From Palsa-504 sp963787645 (GTDB lineage Bacteria; Actinomycetota; Actinomycetes; Streptosporangiales; Streptosporangiaceae), in contig CAWBDS010000001.1 of NCBI GenBank assembly GCA_963787645.1, forward strand, positions 78,194 to 142,193: a stretch of DNA of 64,000 bases, written 5' to 3'. Below, piece after piece: positions 36,821 to 45,615 of this stretch (position 1 is its first letter; each line of letters starts with the position of its first letter). Position numbers and translations under genes: made by a program. The notes under the pieces were generated by a model that was not told the origin of the DNA, did not search any database, and saw only the letters and a list, made by a program, of their open reading frames with translations.

Positions 36821-37897
36821 GTGCAGACGACACGGGCGGCCGGGGTGCGGGCGGCGGTACGGGACGCCGATCCTGGGTATTTCGCGGTGGTGATGGCCAC
36901 CGGCATCATGTCCCGGGCGGTGCAACTCGACGGCGTGGACTGGCTGTCCGGGATCCTGCTGGGCGCGGCGATCGCAGCCTTCGCGCTGCTGGCCGTGGTC
37001 TACGCCTGGCGGCTGGCGGTCTACCGCGCGCAGGTGCTGGCCGACGCGGCCGACCCCCGCCGCGCGTTCGGGTTCTTCACGCTGGCAGCCGGGTCGGACG
37101 TGCTTTCGGCGCGGCTGGCCGGCGATGGTCATACTGCCGTTGCGGCGGTGCTGCTCGTGGTCGGCGGGATCAGCTGGGTGCTGCTCGGCTACGGCCTGCC
37201 GATGGCGCTGGGCGGCCGGACCGCCGCGCGCCCCGTGCTGGCCGCCGCCAATGGCACGTGGTTCCTGTGGGCCGTCGCCACCCAGTCGGTCGCGGTGGGC
37301 CTCACCTCCCTGCCCGGCCCGGCCGGGCCGGGGGTGGCCGCGCTGGCGGTGACCTGCTGGGCAGTGGGAGTGGTCCTGTATTTCCTGGTCGCGGGCCTGG
37401 TGACGGCGGTGCTGCTCGCGCGCCCGGTGCGCCCGGAGGAGCTGACCCCGGCGTACTGGGTATTTATGGGCGCGACGGCGATCAGTGTGCTGGCCGGCGC
37501 GCAGATACTTCGGCTGCCGACGGGTCCGCTGCCGACCGCCGTCCACCCGGTGGTGGCCGGCTTGTCGGTGCTGTTGTGGGCGTTCGGCAGCTGGCTGATC
37601 CCGCTGCTGGTCCTGCTGGGTATCTGGCGCCACCTCCTGCGCCGCGTGCCGCTGGCCTACGAGCCGGGGCTGTGGGGCCTCGTCTTCCCCGTCGCGATGT
37701 ACGGCGTGGGCAGCCACGAGCTGGGTACCGCGCTGAACGTGTCATGGCTGGTGACCCTCGGCCGCGACGAGGCCTGGGGCGCCCTGGCGGTATGGGCCGC
37801 GGTCTTCCTGGCCATGACCGCGGCGCTGGTGAACCAGGCGGCCGGCGGCATGCCGCCGGCCGACGAGGTAGACATTCACCCGGCCTGCGATGGGTGA
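36821..37897 (+). CDS. TDT family transporter (tellurite-resistance/dicarboxylate carrier)
   Basis: The 358-residue protein has about ten membrane helices. DPGYFAVVMATGIMSRAVQL is the typical start of the TDT (TehA/SLAC1-like) family, known for anion or C4-dicarboxylate export. GTG 36821 is the first start, with no strong ribosome site. It is divergent from the SPW gene, with operator copy 13 between them. The substrate is unknown; organic acid export fits the lactate and acetate genes nearby. Confidence 0.75.
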   Translation: MQTTRAAGVRAAVRDADPGYFAVVMATGIMSRAVQLDGVDWLSGILLGAAIAAFALLAVVYAWRLAVYRAQVLADAADPRRAFGFFTLAAGSDVLSARLAGDGHTAVAAVLLVVGGISWVLLGYGLPMALGGRTAARPVLAAANGTWFLWAVATQSVAVGLTSLPGPAGPGVAALAVTCWAVGVVLYFLVAGLVTAVLLARPVRPEELTPAYWVFMGATAISVLAGAQILRLPTGPLPTAVHPVVAGLSVLLWAFGSWLIPLLVLLGIWRHLLRRVPLAYEPGLWGLVFPVAMYGVGSHELGTALNVSWLVTLGRDEAWGALAVWAAVFLAMTAALVNQAAGGMPPADEVDIHPACDG

Positions 37898-38030
37898 CAT
37901 GTACCTACTGAGCAGGCACTCCTGATGCGGCATGGAGGAGTATTTCGGCCGCTCCTTCAGCTCCAAGGATGGGTGATGGCTGCTGGCCCAGGGTCCGCCA
38001 CCCGTGGTCTTCCACCGCGCGTGCTGCGGT

Positions 38031-38064
38031 CTCCACGGCTGGCTGCGCGCAGCCAGCCGTGGAG
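38031..38064. repeat. Perfect 34-bp palindrome
   Basis: The arm CTCCACGGCTGGCTGCG (38031-38047) is followed without spacer by its exact reverse complement (38048-38064). It lies 134 bases after the TDT gene and next to the GAF-ANTAR relic. A transcript would fold into a strong hairpin; it may end the TDT mRNA or be the scar of an inverted duplication. Confidence 0.7.
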
Positions 38065-38065
38065 C

Positions 38066-38240
38066 TGGCCGGCTCAGCAGCCGGAAGGCCTCGGCCGGGA
38101 AGACCCCGAACTCGGCGTGCAGGTTGTCGACCATGCGGCGGCAGGCCCGGTACGGCGAGGCGTTGCGGACCGCGAGGCGGCAACGGTCAGCGCGCCACCG
38201 TCCATAGCCATCGTCACCGCCGCCGCGTGCGTGCTACCCG
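38066..38240 (-). pseudogene. GAF-ANTAR relic with two internal deletions
   Basis: The minus strand carries three short stretches of the 12409 gene fused together: the GAF start (AMDGGALT), ASPYRACRRMVDNLHA, and EFGVFPAEAFRLLSR. The segment between DNLHA and the ANTAR start is missing. In the intact gene that segment is flanked by the 9-base direct repeat CGGCGTGCA (12555-12563 and 12606-12614), which explains the loss by slippage. Confidence 0.6.
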
Positions 38241-38737
38241 GCCGGGTCGGACTTATGTCCCGGGACGCCCCTGGTCACCGACGCCCAGTCCGCCGGCCAC
38301 GACGGCCGACCCGCGGATGACGACGGCCGACCCGCGGATGACGGCGCCGGTGCGTTTGCGTATCCGGCTATCTGCGCACACGCCGCCGTCCGGGCCACGG
38401 TGCAGATGCCCTTCCCGCCGCCGTGATCGAAGGCCAGCAGGGCCGCCATCACGGCGAACGTGAGGACCAGCCACAGCCACCGCCACAGGACCCGCGCGCG
38501 GCACCACGGCGGGGTCGGGCGCGCACTGGCCTGCCCAGCGCTCGGGCCGGCGCCGTCCGGCGCGCGGGCAGCTGACGGCACGCTGGCCGTGCGCCGGATT
38601 CTCTCGCGCACGGGTATGTCCTCGCCGGCGGTCAGGCGGGCGAACGTGGCCAGCATCGACGCGAGCTTCGGACCCGAGCTGGCGAGGTCCTTCTCGATAA
38701 GGTCCAGGGTCTCCTGCTCTTGCGGGCTGATGCTCAT
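38234..38737 (-). CDS. DUF3040 family membrane protein
   Basis: The 167-residue protein starts MSISPQEQETLDLIEKDLAS at ATG 38737 behind GGAGG, and has FARLTAGEDIPVRERIR and one membrane helix (WLWLVLTFAVMAALLAF). The C-terminal part contains a 7-residue duplication from the 21-base tandem repeat at 38300-38341 and runs into the relic. Operator copy 14 lies 79 bases upstream. Confidence 0.7.
   Translation of the reverse strand: MSISPQEQETLDLIEKDLASSGPKLASMLATFARLTAGEDIPVRERIRRTASVPSAARAPDGAGPSAGQASARPTPPWCRARVLWRWLWLVLTFAVMAALLAFDHGGGKGICTVARTAACAQIAGYANAPAPSSAGRPSSSAGRPSWPADWASVTRGVPGHKSDPAG
38300..38341. repeat. Tandem repeat, 21 bp x 2
   Basis: Two exact copies of a 21-base unit beginning CGACGGCCGACCCGCGGAT (38300-38320, 38321-38341), in frame within the DUF3040 gene. 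Confidence 0.7.
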
Positions 38738-38815
38738 TATCGCCACCTCCTGTGGCCGTTCGGGGCCGCGCGTTGCTCCCGGAAGGTCCCGGTACCGTTC
38801 GATATCTCGTTGACT

Positions 38816-38840
38816 ATTTATATCGTATCACGATATTAAT
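38816..38840. promoter_or_regulatory. Operator copy 14
   Basis: TTTATATCGT-ATC-ACGATATTAA lies between the minus-strand DUF3040 gene and the truncated hemerythrin on the plus strand. Confidence 0.65.
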
Positions 38841-39235
38841 GGCTGGCCCGCCGGCCGTGCGTGATCATCTGCCGGACGGTGACGCGCTGGCCGACGAGGC
38901 CACCGAGCAGGAACAGGAAGCCAAGCAGGTGCTGGCCAAGCTGGACAAGCTCGAGGCCGACAGTGCAGAGTTCGAGGAGCTGCTCGGCATGTTCACGGGG
39001 GCAGCCCGGGAGCATATCGGGGTTCGAGGAGACCCGGGTGTGGCCGGGGCTGCGTGCGGTCCTGAACGCTGAGCGGGCGGCTGAGCTGGGTACGCAGATC
39101 GCGGACGGCAAGAAGACCGCGCCCACCCGGCCGCACCCGCACACGCCTCCCTCGCCGGGCGTGCTGAAGTCGGCCGGACCCGCCGTCGCCGCGGCGGACA
39201 AGGCACGCGACGTGGTGACCGGGCGCGGCGACTGA
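38839..39235 (+). pseudogene. Hemerythrin-like relic, truncated and frameshifted
   Basis: Directly after operator copy 14 the frame reads VRDHLPDGDALADEATEQEQ and EFEELLGMFTGAAREHI, the second half of an HHE domain. After GGGG at about 39017-39020 the frame slips and GFEETRVWPGLRAVLNAERA continues to 39235. The first two helices are missing and no ribosome site is present, so no functional di-iron site can form. Confidence 0.65.
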
Positions 39236-39645
39236 TCCCTCCCGGCCGGGCAGCCCCTAGGCGCTGGTACCGCTTGGCTGCGGGGCACCATGGCCCGTTC
39301 GGCACAAGAGATCGAATCGATGTCGAACGGGGCGCCGTGTTACGGTCCGGACCCGCAGGACTACTGTGCGCTCTAGACGGCTTACCCGGTGCCGGCGCGG
39401 CGATCCGAAGCCTCCCGGCCTGGAGGAAAGAAGCGGGGCAGGACCCGGTCCGCGGCCCGCTTGCGTGACCTGGCCTTGGAGCTGGCGCCCGACCGTTACC
39501 TGCGAGTCTTGTTGATCACTTACGACGGCAGCGCCGAACTCCGCGTGCTGCACGCCGGTCCGCCGCACTACACCGCGGACATTATCGAGCTCAAGAAGCC
39601 CGCCAGGCTGGCCAGGGGCTGTCCCTCGTCCGACCGTTTCCAGGC
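39236..39645. other. Gap without a supported gene
   Basis: A plus-strand frame contains DLALELAPDRYLRVLLITYD, which might be a scrap of a gene, but start, stop and family are unclear. Confidence 0.35.
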
Positions 39646-39860
39646 TCAGGCGCCACAGGCCTTCGCTGCCTCACCGTCTCCCCGGACGCCGAAGGCCTGC
39701 TGGCCCATCAGGGTGCCGGTCAAGACGGTGCCACGAACCGAGACGATGATCGGCGCCGCGGCGTGCCCGGACTCGTTGATGGCCCGGACTAGCTGCTGGA
39801 GTACCGGGTCGATGTCACGCTTGGCCCAGGAGGCTGCCTCCTCAAGATCATGGTGGAAGT
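39646..39860 (-). pseudogene. Unrecognised gene relic
   Basis: The minus strand is open and protein-like: HHDLEEAASWAKRDIDPVLQ, then APIIVSVRGTVLTGTLMGQQ, ending in TGA at 39646. The last motif recalls the short beta-hairpin region of gas-vesicle GvpU-like proteins, but this is weak. No start codon with a ribosome site exists, so it is probably the rest of a lost gene. Confidence 0.25.
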
Positions 39861-39980
39861 TCCCTCCTACCGGCCCAGGCCTGGCGGCGTCACCAAGTGG
39901 CCGGTGGCGGGCTGGGTTGGCCCGCCGATCTCCGGGTACGCGAAGCGAGTTCCGGTATCGCGAACAGAAAGGATCAGCTC

Positions 39981-40148
39981 ATGTTGATCATCCTGCTTGT
40001 GCTGCTTCTCGCCCTCATTCTCGGCGGCCTCGGATTCGCGATCCACATCCTGTGGTGGATCGCGCTCGCCGTCCTGGTGATCTGGCTGCTCGGCTTCCTC
40101 CTGCGCGCGGGCGAGGGCGCGTCGCGGGGCCGCTGGTACCGCTGGTAA
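39981..40148 (+). CDS. Small hydrophobic membrane protein
   Basis: The 55-residue protein starts at ATG 39981 behind AAAGGA. Two membrane helices (IILLVLLLALILGGLGFAI and WIALAVLVIWLLGFLL) are joined by HILW and followed by a short basic end. Small hydrophobic proteins of this kind are frequent in actinomycetes; no function is known. Confidence 0.6.
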   Translation: MLIILLVLLLALILGGLGFAIHILWWIALAVLVIWLLGFLLRAGEGASRGRWYRW

Positions 40149-40761
40149 CCAGCCACGCAGCCACCGTGACGCCGCTGGCGCCGCTCAAGCCGGTGCGGCA
40201 CCGAGGGTGCGCATCCTCGCGACCGCTGTGAACTTAGGGGCGGTGGCGTCCAGCAGGGTGCCGCGGATCGGCCGTACTGCGGCTGCCGACCGACTGGCGA
40301 CCGGTTCGGAAGCATCAGCCGAGACCGGGTGTCAATCTCACGGAACCGAGGATACGGCCGGCCGCTGCCGGCCCCCGTGGCGACTAGTAGAGCATGGGGA
40401 TCAGGACACCACGGGGACCGGCGAACGGGTCATCCTGCCTCAGCGAGGCGCGTTAGGTACGACAGTACTGCCCCCGCCCGCCTGTGCGGACGGTTTCATA
40501 TTGATCACTGAGAGTACTCACGGTCGGGCGGCTGTGGCAGCGCGCTCTTTTCAAGCGAGGAGGCCGGGCAGCTGGCCGGGTGCACGGCGGGATCCGGATC
40601 GCGCGTCGGTGCTGACCGAACGCCGGGGATGCCGGGCTCAACAAAGGCATCCGGCCCGCCGACACTGGGAGCCCTTCGCTTCGGCAGGCATGCATAGCGT
40701 TAGCGACAAGTACGGTTCGCGCCTGGTCGCTATTAACCCGTAGGGACGGCTGCCGTTATGG
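40149..40761. other. Gap without a supported gene
   Basis: No frame has a recognisable product. I see no repeat or operator copy here. Confidence 0.4.
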
Positions 40762-40980
40762 TCAGCTCCGGTGGTCAGGCCCTGCCGCTCCCGGTGTCCC
40801 CGGGCCAGACATCCGCCGCCGCGATACCACCCTGCGCCGCATGCGCAGATAGGCATGGCTGTCACCGGAATCGCGCGGCTCGGGCATGCTTCTGTGGGTC
40901 AGGAAGTACGGGATGCCCACCGCCAGCACCACGATCACCAGCCCGATCGCAAGTGCACCCCATGCTGCCGGCCCGCCCAT
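40762..40980 (-). CDS. Small single-pass membrane protein
   Basis: The 72-residue protein starts at ATG 40980 behind GGGGAGG. One membrane helix (AWGALAIGLVIVVLAVGIPY) is followed by a basic, Arg-rich cytoplasmic tail. Family and function are unknown. Confidence 0.5.
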   Translation of the reverse strand: MGGPAAWGALAIGLVIVVLAVGIPYFLTHRSMPEPRDSGDSHAYLRMRRRVVSRRRMSGPGTPGAAGPDHRS

Positions 40981-41146
40981 AACCTGCCTCCCCTGACATG
41001 TCGTCCGTTCAAGCGGCATCCACTGCCCAGCCACCCGGAAACTAACCCGCCGGACCAAAAATCAACGGGATTGACCCTCATAAGAAGCGCCGGCCGCCGC
41101 GGACCGTCAGCCGCAGCGCGGCGAGCAGCGCCGAACGGCGCGCCGG

Positions 41147-41636
41147 TCACGACCGCGCTTCGCGGCCGCGGCGCAGCGCCCGTTCCCACCAGGCCACGGT
41201 CACGGCGATCATCGCGAACGCGAAGCCGGAGTCTCGACGGGATGTCCCACGGCCAGCGCACGCCGGAGATGGTCGACGGGGCTCGCGACCCGCAGGCCGA
41301 GCGTATAGCGCGCGCTGAACCGCCACTGGCCGCCGCGGGATGGCCTGGCCGCCGACAGAATCCGGCCGCGTCGGTACCGACCTGCCAGTGCTGGCCGATG
41401 GGCCGCAGGCGGCGGATCTCCGGCGATAGCCGACCCAGTTCGGCCAGCATGGCCGGGCCGAGTTCGCTGGCCGCGGTTGGCGCAGGGCAGACGTAAGAGT
41501 GCAGTGCGCTGCCGCCGGGTATGTCCACGGTCTTCACCCAGGCCGCCCAGTCGGCCGCCGCCCCTTCGTCGGGTGGGGTGGGGACGGCGCTGATCATCGG
41601 GGTGATCGTCGCCGTCTGGAGTGCCTCGGGTGGCAT
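41147..41636 (-). pseudogene. Hypothetical protein with a C-terminal membrane helix, probably frameshifted
   Basis: From ATG 41636 the frame reads ITPMISAVPTPPDEGAAADW and GSALHSYVCPAPTAASELGP. Near 41235 the frame changes and a membrane helix with basic end follows (SGFAFAMIAVTVAWWERALR to REARS, stop 41147). The ribosome site is weak. I do not recognise the family. Confidence 0.3.
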
Positions 41637-41701
41637 GGCTAGGTGGTTTCGCCGGACCTGGCCCGGCGGGCCGGCTCGCCGGGCAGCTTGCCGGCGGTCG
41701 G

Positions 41702-42589
41702 TTAAGCCGTGATATTGGCGCTGTCTCCAGCGGTGACGGCGAACGAGGCTCCGCTTATCATGCGGGCCTCGTCTGAGGCGAGGAAAGCCACGACCGGTGC
41801 GACGTCCGCCGGGTCGATCCAGGGAACTCCGAGCGGGCTTTTGGCGGTCAGAAGTTTCTTCGCGGTTTCCTCGTCCCGGCTGAGGTCTCCGGCCGGTTCC
41901 TGGCCGCTGCTGCTGATCGCCTGAGCGTACCGGTCCTCGTGCCGGGTCAGTGCGGTGTCGATGAGGCCGGGGATGACGGCGTTTACCGTGATGCCGTAGC
42001 TGCCGAGTTCGAGCGCCGCTGACTTCATCAGGCCAATGAGGCCCCACTTGGACGCCGAATACGACGATCCGGACTTGGTCCCGTGCTCGCCTTGTGTCGA
42101 TGAGGTGATGATGATGCGGCCACCACCCCGGCGCACCAGCAGCGGAGCGAAAACCCGCAGCACGTTGGCGGTGCCATTGAGGTTGACGTCGATCTGGTCG
42201 TGCCAGTCCCGGTCATCCATCTCCAGAATCGGCTTGAACGCCTGGATGCCGGCGTTCGCGAAGACGATGTTGGCACCGCCCCATTCTCGCTCGATGCGGC
42301 CCGCCGCAGACCTGACCGCGCCGATGTCCCGCTGGTCCGCGGTGATGGACAGCCAGCGGCCGCCCGCGTCCTGAACCGCGTGTCCCGTCTTGTCCAGATC
42401 CCCGGGCTCAGCCGGGGGGAAGTCAAGGATCGGGCTGACAGGTCCGGCTATGTCGATGCCCGCGACCGCCGCGCCCCGGCGGGCCAGTGCCACGGCGGCC
42501 GCACGCCCGATGCCGCGGGCGGCCCCGGTGATCACTGCCACCCGTCCGGTCAGATCTCCCGGCGCCCGGGGGAAAGTTCCCTCCGCCAT
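41702..42589 (-). CDS. Short-chain dehydrogenase/reductase
   Basis: The 295-residue protein is a classical SDR: TGAARGIG cofactor loop near residue 21, NAG motif (FANAGIQAF), catalytic Ser in ITSST and YSASKWG (Tyr and Lys). A longer loop after the first strands (GPVSPILDFPPAEPGDLD) recalls the NAD-binding insertion of carveol-dehydrogenase-type SDRs. ATG 42589 follows AGGACAGG. The substrate is unknown; the neighbours give no hint. Confidence 0.8.
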   Translation of the reverse strand: MAEGTFPRAPGDLTGRVAVITGAARGIGRAAAVALARRGAAVAGIDIAGPVSPILDFPPAEPGDLDKTGHAVQDAGGRWLSITADQRDIGAVRSAAGRIEREWGGANIVFANAGIQAFKPILEMDDRDWHDQIDVNLNGTANVLRVFAPLLVRRGGGRIIITSSTQGEHGTKSGSSYSASKWGLIGLMKSAALELGSYGITVNAVIPGLIDTALTRHEDRYAQAISSSGQEPAGDLSRDEETAKKLLTAKSPLGVPWIDPADVAPVVAFLASDEARMISGASFAVTAGDSANITA

Positions 42590-43095
42590 CGGCCTGTCCT
42601 CGCTCCCGTCCCGTGGTCGGCTACCTGGCCAGCAGTACCCGGCTTCCCCGCCCGCCAATCGCCGCGATCCGGCTTGCCGGCCCTATGTCAGGTTCCCGTG
42701 CGCCACGCCACACGAACAACGGCGGCCGGCCACGCATGGCCCGGGCCCATGCGGAAGAACGTGCGTCGCCTTACCGGCAGGAACTCGTAATGCGGGCTGG
42801 TCACCTTGCCGCTGACAGGGCCGAGCGCCGCGGGGCCTGGCAGGACCTCCCCCTGGGTTCCGGATAGGTCCTGACATGGCGTGAACGGCAGCCGTGCTGG
42901 GGGATGCGGCATGGACGGCGGCAGGCGGCTGGCGCCGGGATGATCCGGCTGGCGCTGATCAGATCGGCATGCATCGCTGCCGTGGCCCGGGTCCTGGGAC
43001 GACGAGTGAGGCGATGCAGCGTGCCGTAACGGTGCGGTAACGGCTGGTCCGTACCGTGGCCTTGAGAACATACGGGCAAGGAGGCATGTGAGGCT
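42590..43095. other. Gap without a supported gene
   Basis: Only unconvincing frames are found. The last 30 bases hold the AAGGAGG site of the next gene. Confidence 0.4.
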
Positions 43096-43536
43096 ATGAA
43101 CGAGTTCACGATCGTGACCACCATCGGCTGTCCCGTCGATGAGGTCTTCGCCGTCATCCGGGACGTGACCCGGACTCCGGTATGGACGCCGGGACTCACA
43201 GAGGCCCGCCAGACCAGCGAAGGACCGCTCGAGCCAGGCGCCACGCTCGTCTACCGCGGCACGTTCCTGGGGCGGAGCTACGAGACACCCGCGGTCTGCA
43301 CTGCGCTGAGCGAGAACAAGCAGTTCGCGACCAAGAGCACCGCCGGGCCGCTCTACATCGAGATCGACACCACGGTAGAACCGGTGGCGGCGGGCACCCG
43401 GGTGACGAGCTTCTACCGCGGCGAGAGCCGGGGCTTCTTCAAGCTGGCCGAGCCGCTCGTGGTCCGGCTGACCAAAAAGCACTTCGAGACCGCCGCGGAC
43501 AACCTGCGCGCCCTCGTGGAAGACCACGCGCTGTGA
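43096..43536 (+). CDS. SRPBCC family protein
   Basis: The 146-residue protein has the START-like helix-grip fold: EFTIVTTIGCPVDEVFAVIR at the start, a beta-sheet with GATLVYRGTFLGRSYET, and a long C-terminal helix (LVVRLTKKHFETAADNLRAL). Such proteins bind lipids or hydrophobic metabolites. ATG 43096 has AAGGAGG about 12 bases upstream. It stands alone. Confidence 0.7.
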   Translation: MNEFTIVTTIGCPVDEVFAVIRDVTRTPVWTPGLTEARQTSEGPLEPGATLVYRGTFLGRSYETPAVCTALSENKQFATKSTAGPLYIEIDTTVEPVAAGTRVTSFYRGESRGFFKLAEPLVVRLTKKHFETAADNLRALVEDHAL

Positions 43537-43968
43537 CCGGTCCCTTTATGCGGCGGACTCCGGCCAGTTCGGCACCCTCGCTGGCACTCGAAGCCAGCAA
43601 CTGCCCGGCATGCGCCAAACGCTTCATGTACTGAAAGGGCAGAAAAGGTAAACCAGGAATCACCTCGTCCGTGCGCGGCTGCTGCCGCCCATGGCACTAC
43701 TCCGAGCCGCGCGCCGGGCCGGCGGTCGCAAATAGGCGCCCTTATGCCTTTGCTCACCCAAAGTGATTGGTCCTCGACCTGGGCGAAGCGCACACTCCCC
43801 GCCGTTATGGATGGTTGCTGGTCACCTGCCACGGCGGCGCGGTCAATACATAATCGGTTGTTCGGCAGGCCGCTGGCCCAAGCGTCAAAGGGGCGGATCT
43901 CGGGACGATCAGAGCCCTTGCGGTGGGTATCATTTCGGGTCCCCAGGCCCGATGTGCGATATCGAACT
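43537..43968. other. Gap without a supported gene
   Basis: An open frame joins the XRE gene from 43744 on, but its sequence is not protein-like before MSDGVEW. No operator-like palindrome of the common type is present. Confidence 0.4.
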
Positions 43969-45068
43969 ATGAGTGATGGCGTTGAGTGGGCAGACGTCGG
44001 AGAGCGCTTGCGAGCAGCTCGACTGGCCGCGGGCCTTACTCAAGAGGAACTTGGCACCAGGGCAGACCTGGACCGGACGATGATCGTGAAGATCGAATCC
44101 GGGAACCGCCGCATAGATGCCATGGAGCTGATCAGGCTATCGTCTGCGCTCCACGTGCCCGTGGACTTCTTGCTCCGGCCCACGCCCGTCGTCTTGTCAC
44201 ATCGCACCAGCATCACGGCCCACGACGCCGGCACCGAAGCGGAAAAGGAGTCCGGACGCCTGGACCTGGCTCTGGTGGCCTGGCTGCATGACGTGCAGCA
44301 GATGGTCGAGCTAGGTGTGCTGCAACCGGAGCCTCCCTTGGAGGCCGAGACGGTGGTTGACGCTGAGGCAGCTGCTCGGATCTTGCCCTGTGGGCTCGAC
44401 AACAGCTGGGCGCGGGCATCGAGCCGATCGATTCGCTGGTGGAGTTTTGCGAGCGAGCTGGCCAGTACGTCTTGGTCACTGATGTTCCCGGAGAAGGCTC
44501 ATCGGCGGTCGACGGCGATCTAGCGGTCGCGGTGGTGAGCCTCCGGGGAGAACCAGGGCGTCGCCGTGCTACCGCGGCCCACGAACTCGGGCATTTCGTG
44601 ATCGGCGATGAGTACTCCAGCGACCTTGGGGTCCACGCGTCGCGCGGAGCCCGGGAGGCACTGCTTGACGCATTCGTTGCGGAACTGCTGCTCCCCTCAC
44701 CGGTCGTTGCCGAAGAGCGCGGCTCAGCAGAAGCCGTAAGCCGGGATCAGCTCATCACCCTCGCGGCCCGCTACCGGACTTCGTGGTCGCTAGCCATCAG
44801 GAAGGCCACCCAGGCCGGGGTTCTCAGCGGACAGGCTGGCCGTGACTGGGGGCGATCCTCTCCCACGCGGAGCGAGTTCATGGAAGCCCTGGGGTGGACG
44901 CCGCAACCGGATCTGGAAGCCGTACGGGTGCCTTCCCGTTACGCGCATGCCGTCATTGCAGCATGGAGGAAGGGCGCGATCACCGTCACGAGGGCTGTTG
45001 AACTCATGCACGGGCAAATTACCGCGACCGATCTGCCTGCCGGCATCGAGGCAGATGCCGAGCCGTGA
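43969..45068 (+). pseudogene. XRE helix-turn-helix and ImmA/IrrE metallopeptidase protein, frameshifted
   Basis: The N-terminal HTH_3 domain (ERLRAARLAAGLTQEELGTR, then IVKIESGNRRIDAMELIRLS) and a linker are in one frame to about 44395. The C-terminal peptidase is in the next frame: LVEFCERAGQYVLVTDVPGE and AAHELGHFVIGDEYS, with the zinc motif HELGH. One missing base at 44395-44397 separates them. Proteins of this type cleave a repressor or regulate a partner toxin. The end overlaps the PIN gene by GTGA. Confidence 0.7.
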
Positions 45069-45615
45069 CTGAGCAGGCTGCTGTCGTCAATGAGGTCTGG
45101 GCACTCGATGCCATGTGCTTGAGTCATTTCGGCCGGGCGGACCGGCTGGACGTCCTTCGTGACCTGTTGGTCGACAAGGAATGCTGGACAACCCAGGTCG
45201 TCCTCGAGGAGGTGAGCCGGGGAGCCGCCGCGCACCCCGCGCTGAACGATGCCCTCGCGGCTGACTGGCTTAAGATCGCGCAACTCGACACCTCAACGAG
45301 ATCAGGCATTTCGCGCTATGGGCGGATCGCCTAGGTTCGGGTGAGCGTGATCTAGGGGAAGCCAGCGTGTTCGCGGTGGCCGAGCTGCGTTCGGGCACGG
45401 CCATCACCGACGATCAAGAGGCTGTCCGCGTCGCCAGGACCTACGGCCTAGACGTGCATGGCACGATATGGCTGCTCGCGGGTGCCTGCCGAGACGGCAA
45501 GCCACCGGTACCTGCTGCGGGGAACCTGATCGATGCGCTGCGGGCGACCGGGCTCAGGCTGCCCTGTACCGGCGCCGAGTTTCCCGGCTACGCGGGTGAG
45601 TACGGGCTCTTGTAG
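45065..45615 (+). pseudogene. PIN-like nuclease (DUF3368-like), frameshifted
   Basis: The GTG at 45065 overlaps the stop of the XRE-ImmA gene. The first frame has VWALDAMCLSHFGRADRLDV (first Asp) and QVVLEEVSRGAA (Glu). Near 45288 a base is missing; the second frame continues HLNEIRHFALWADRLGSGER, DLGEASVFAVAELRSGTAIT and DDQEAVRVARTYGLDVHGT, the last acidic motifs of PIN domains. It would be an RNase toxin or effector controlled by the upstream gene. Both members of the pair carry frameshifts. Confidence 0.6.

Noticed and set aside
10121..38840. The repeated palindromes as a CRISPR array or transposon ends.
   Set aside because: Copies are single, widely and irregularly spaced, tied to gene starts, and have no constant-length spacers or flanking duplications.
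40935..42047. A 370-codon minus-strand frame overlapping the SDR gene.
   Set aside because: Its first third is antisense-frame noise within the SDR gene. Only the stretch after the ATG at 41636 looked possibly coding and is listed separately with low confidence.
43948..43970. GCGATATCGAACTATGAG before the XRE gene as another operator copy.
   Set aside because: The right arm does not match ACGAT and the spacing is wrong; only a partial ATATCGA remains.
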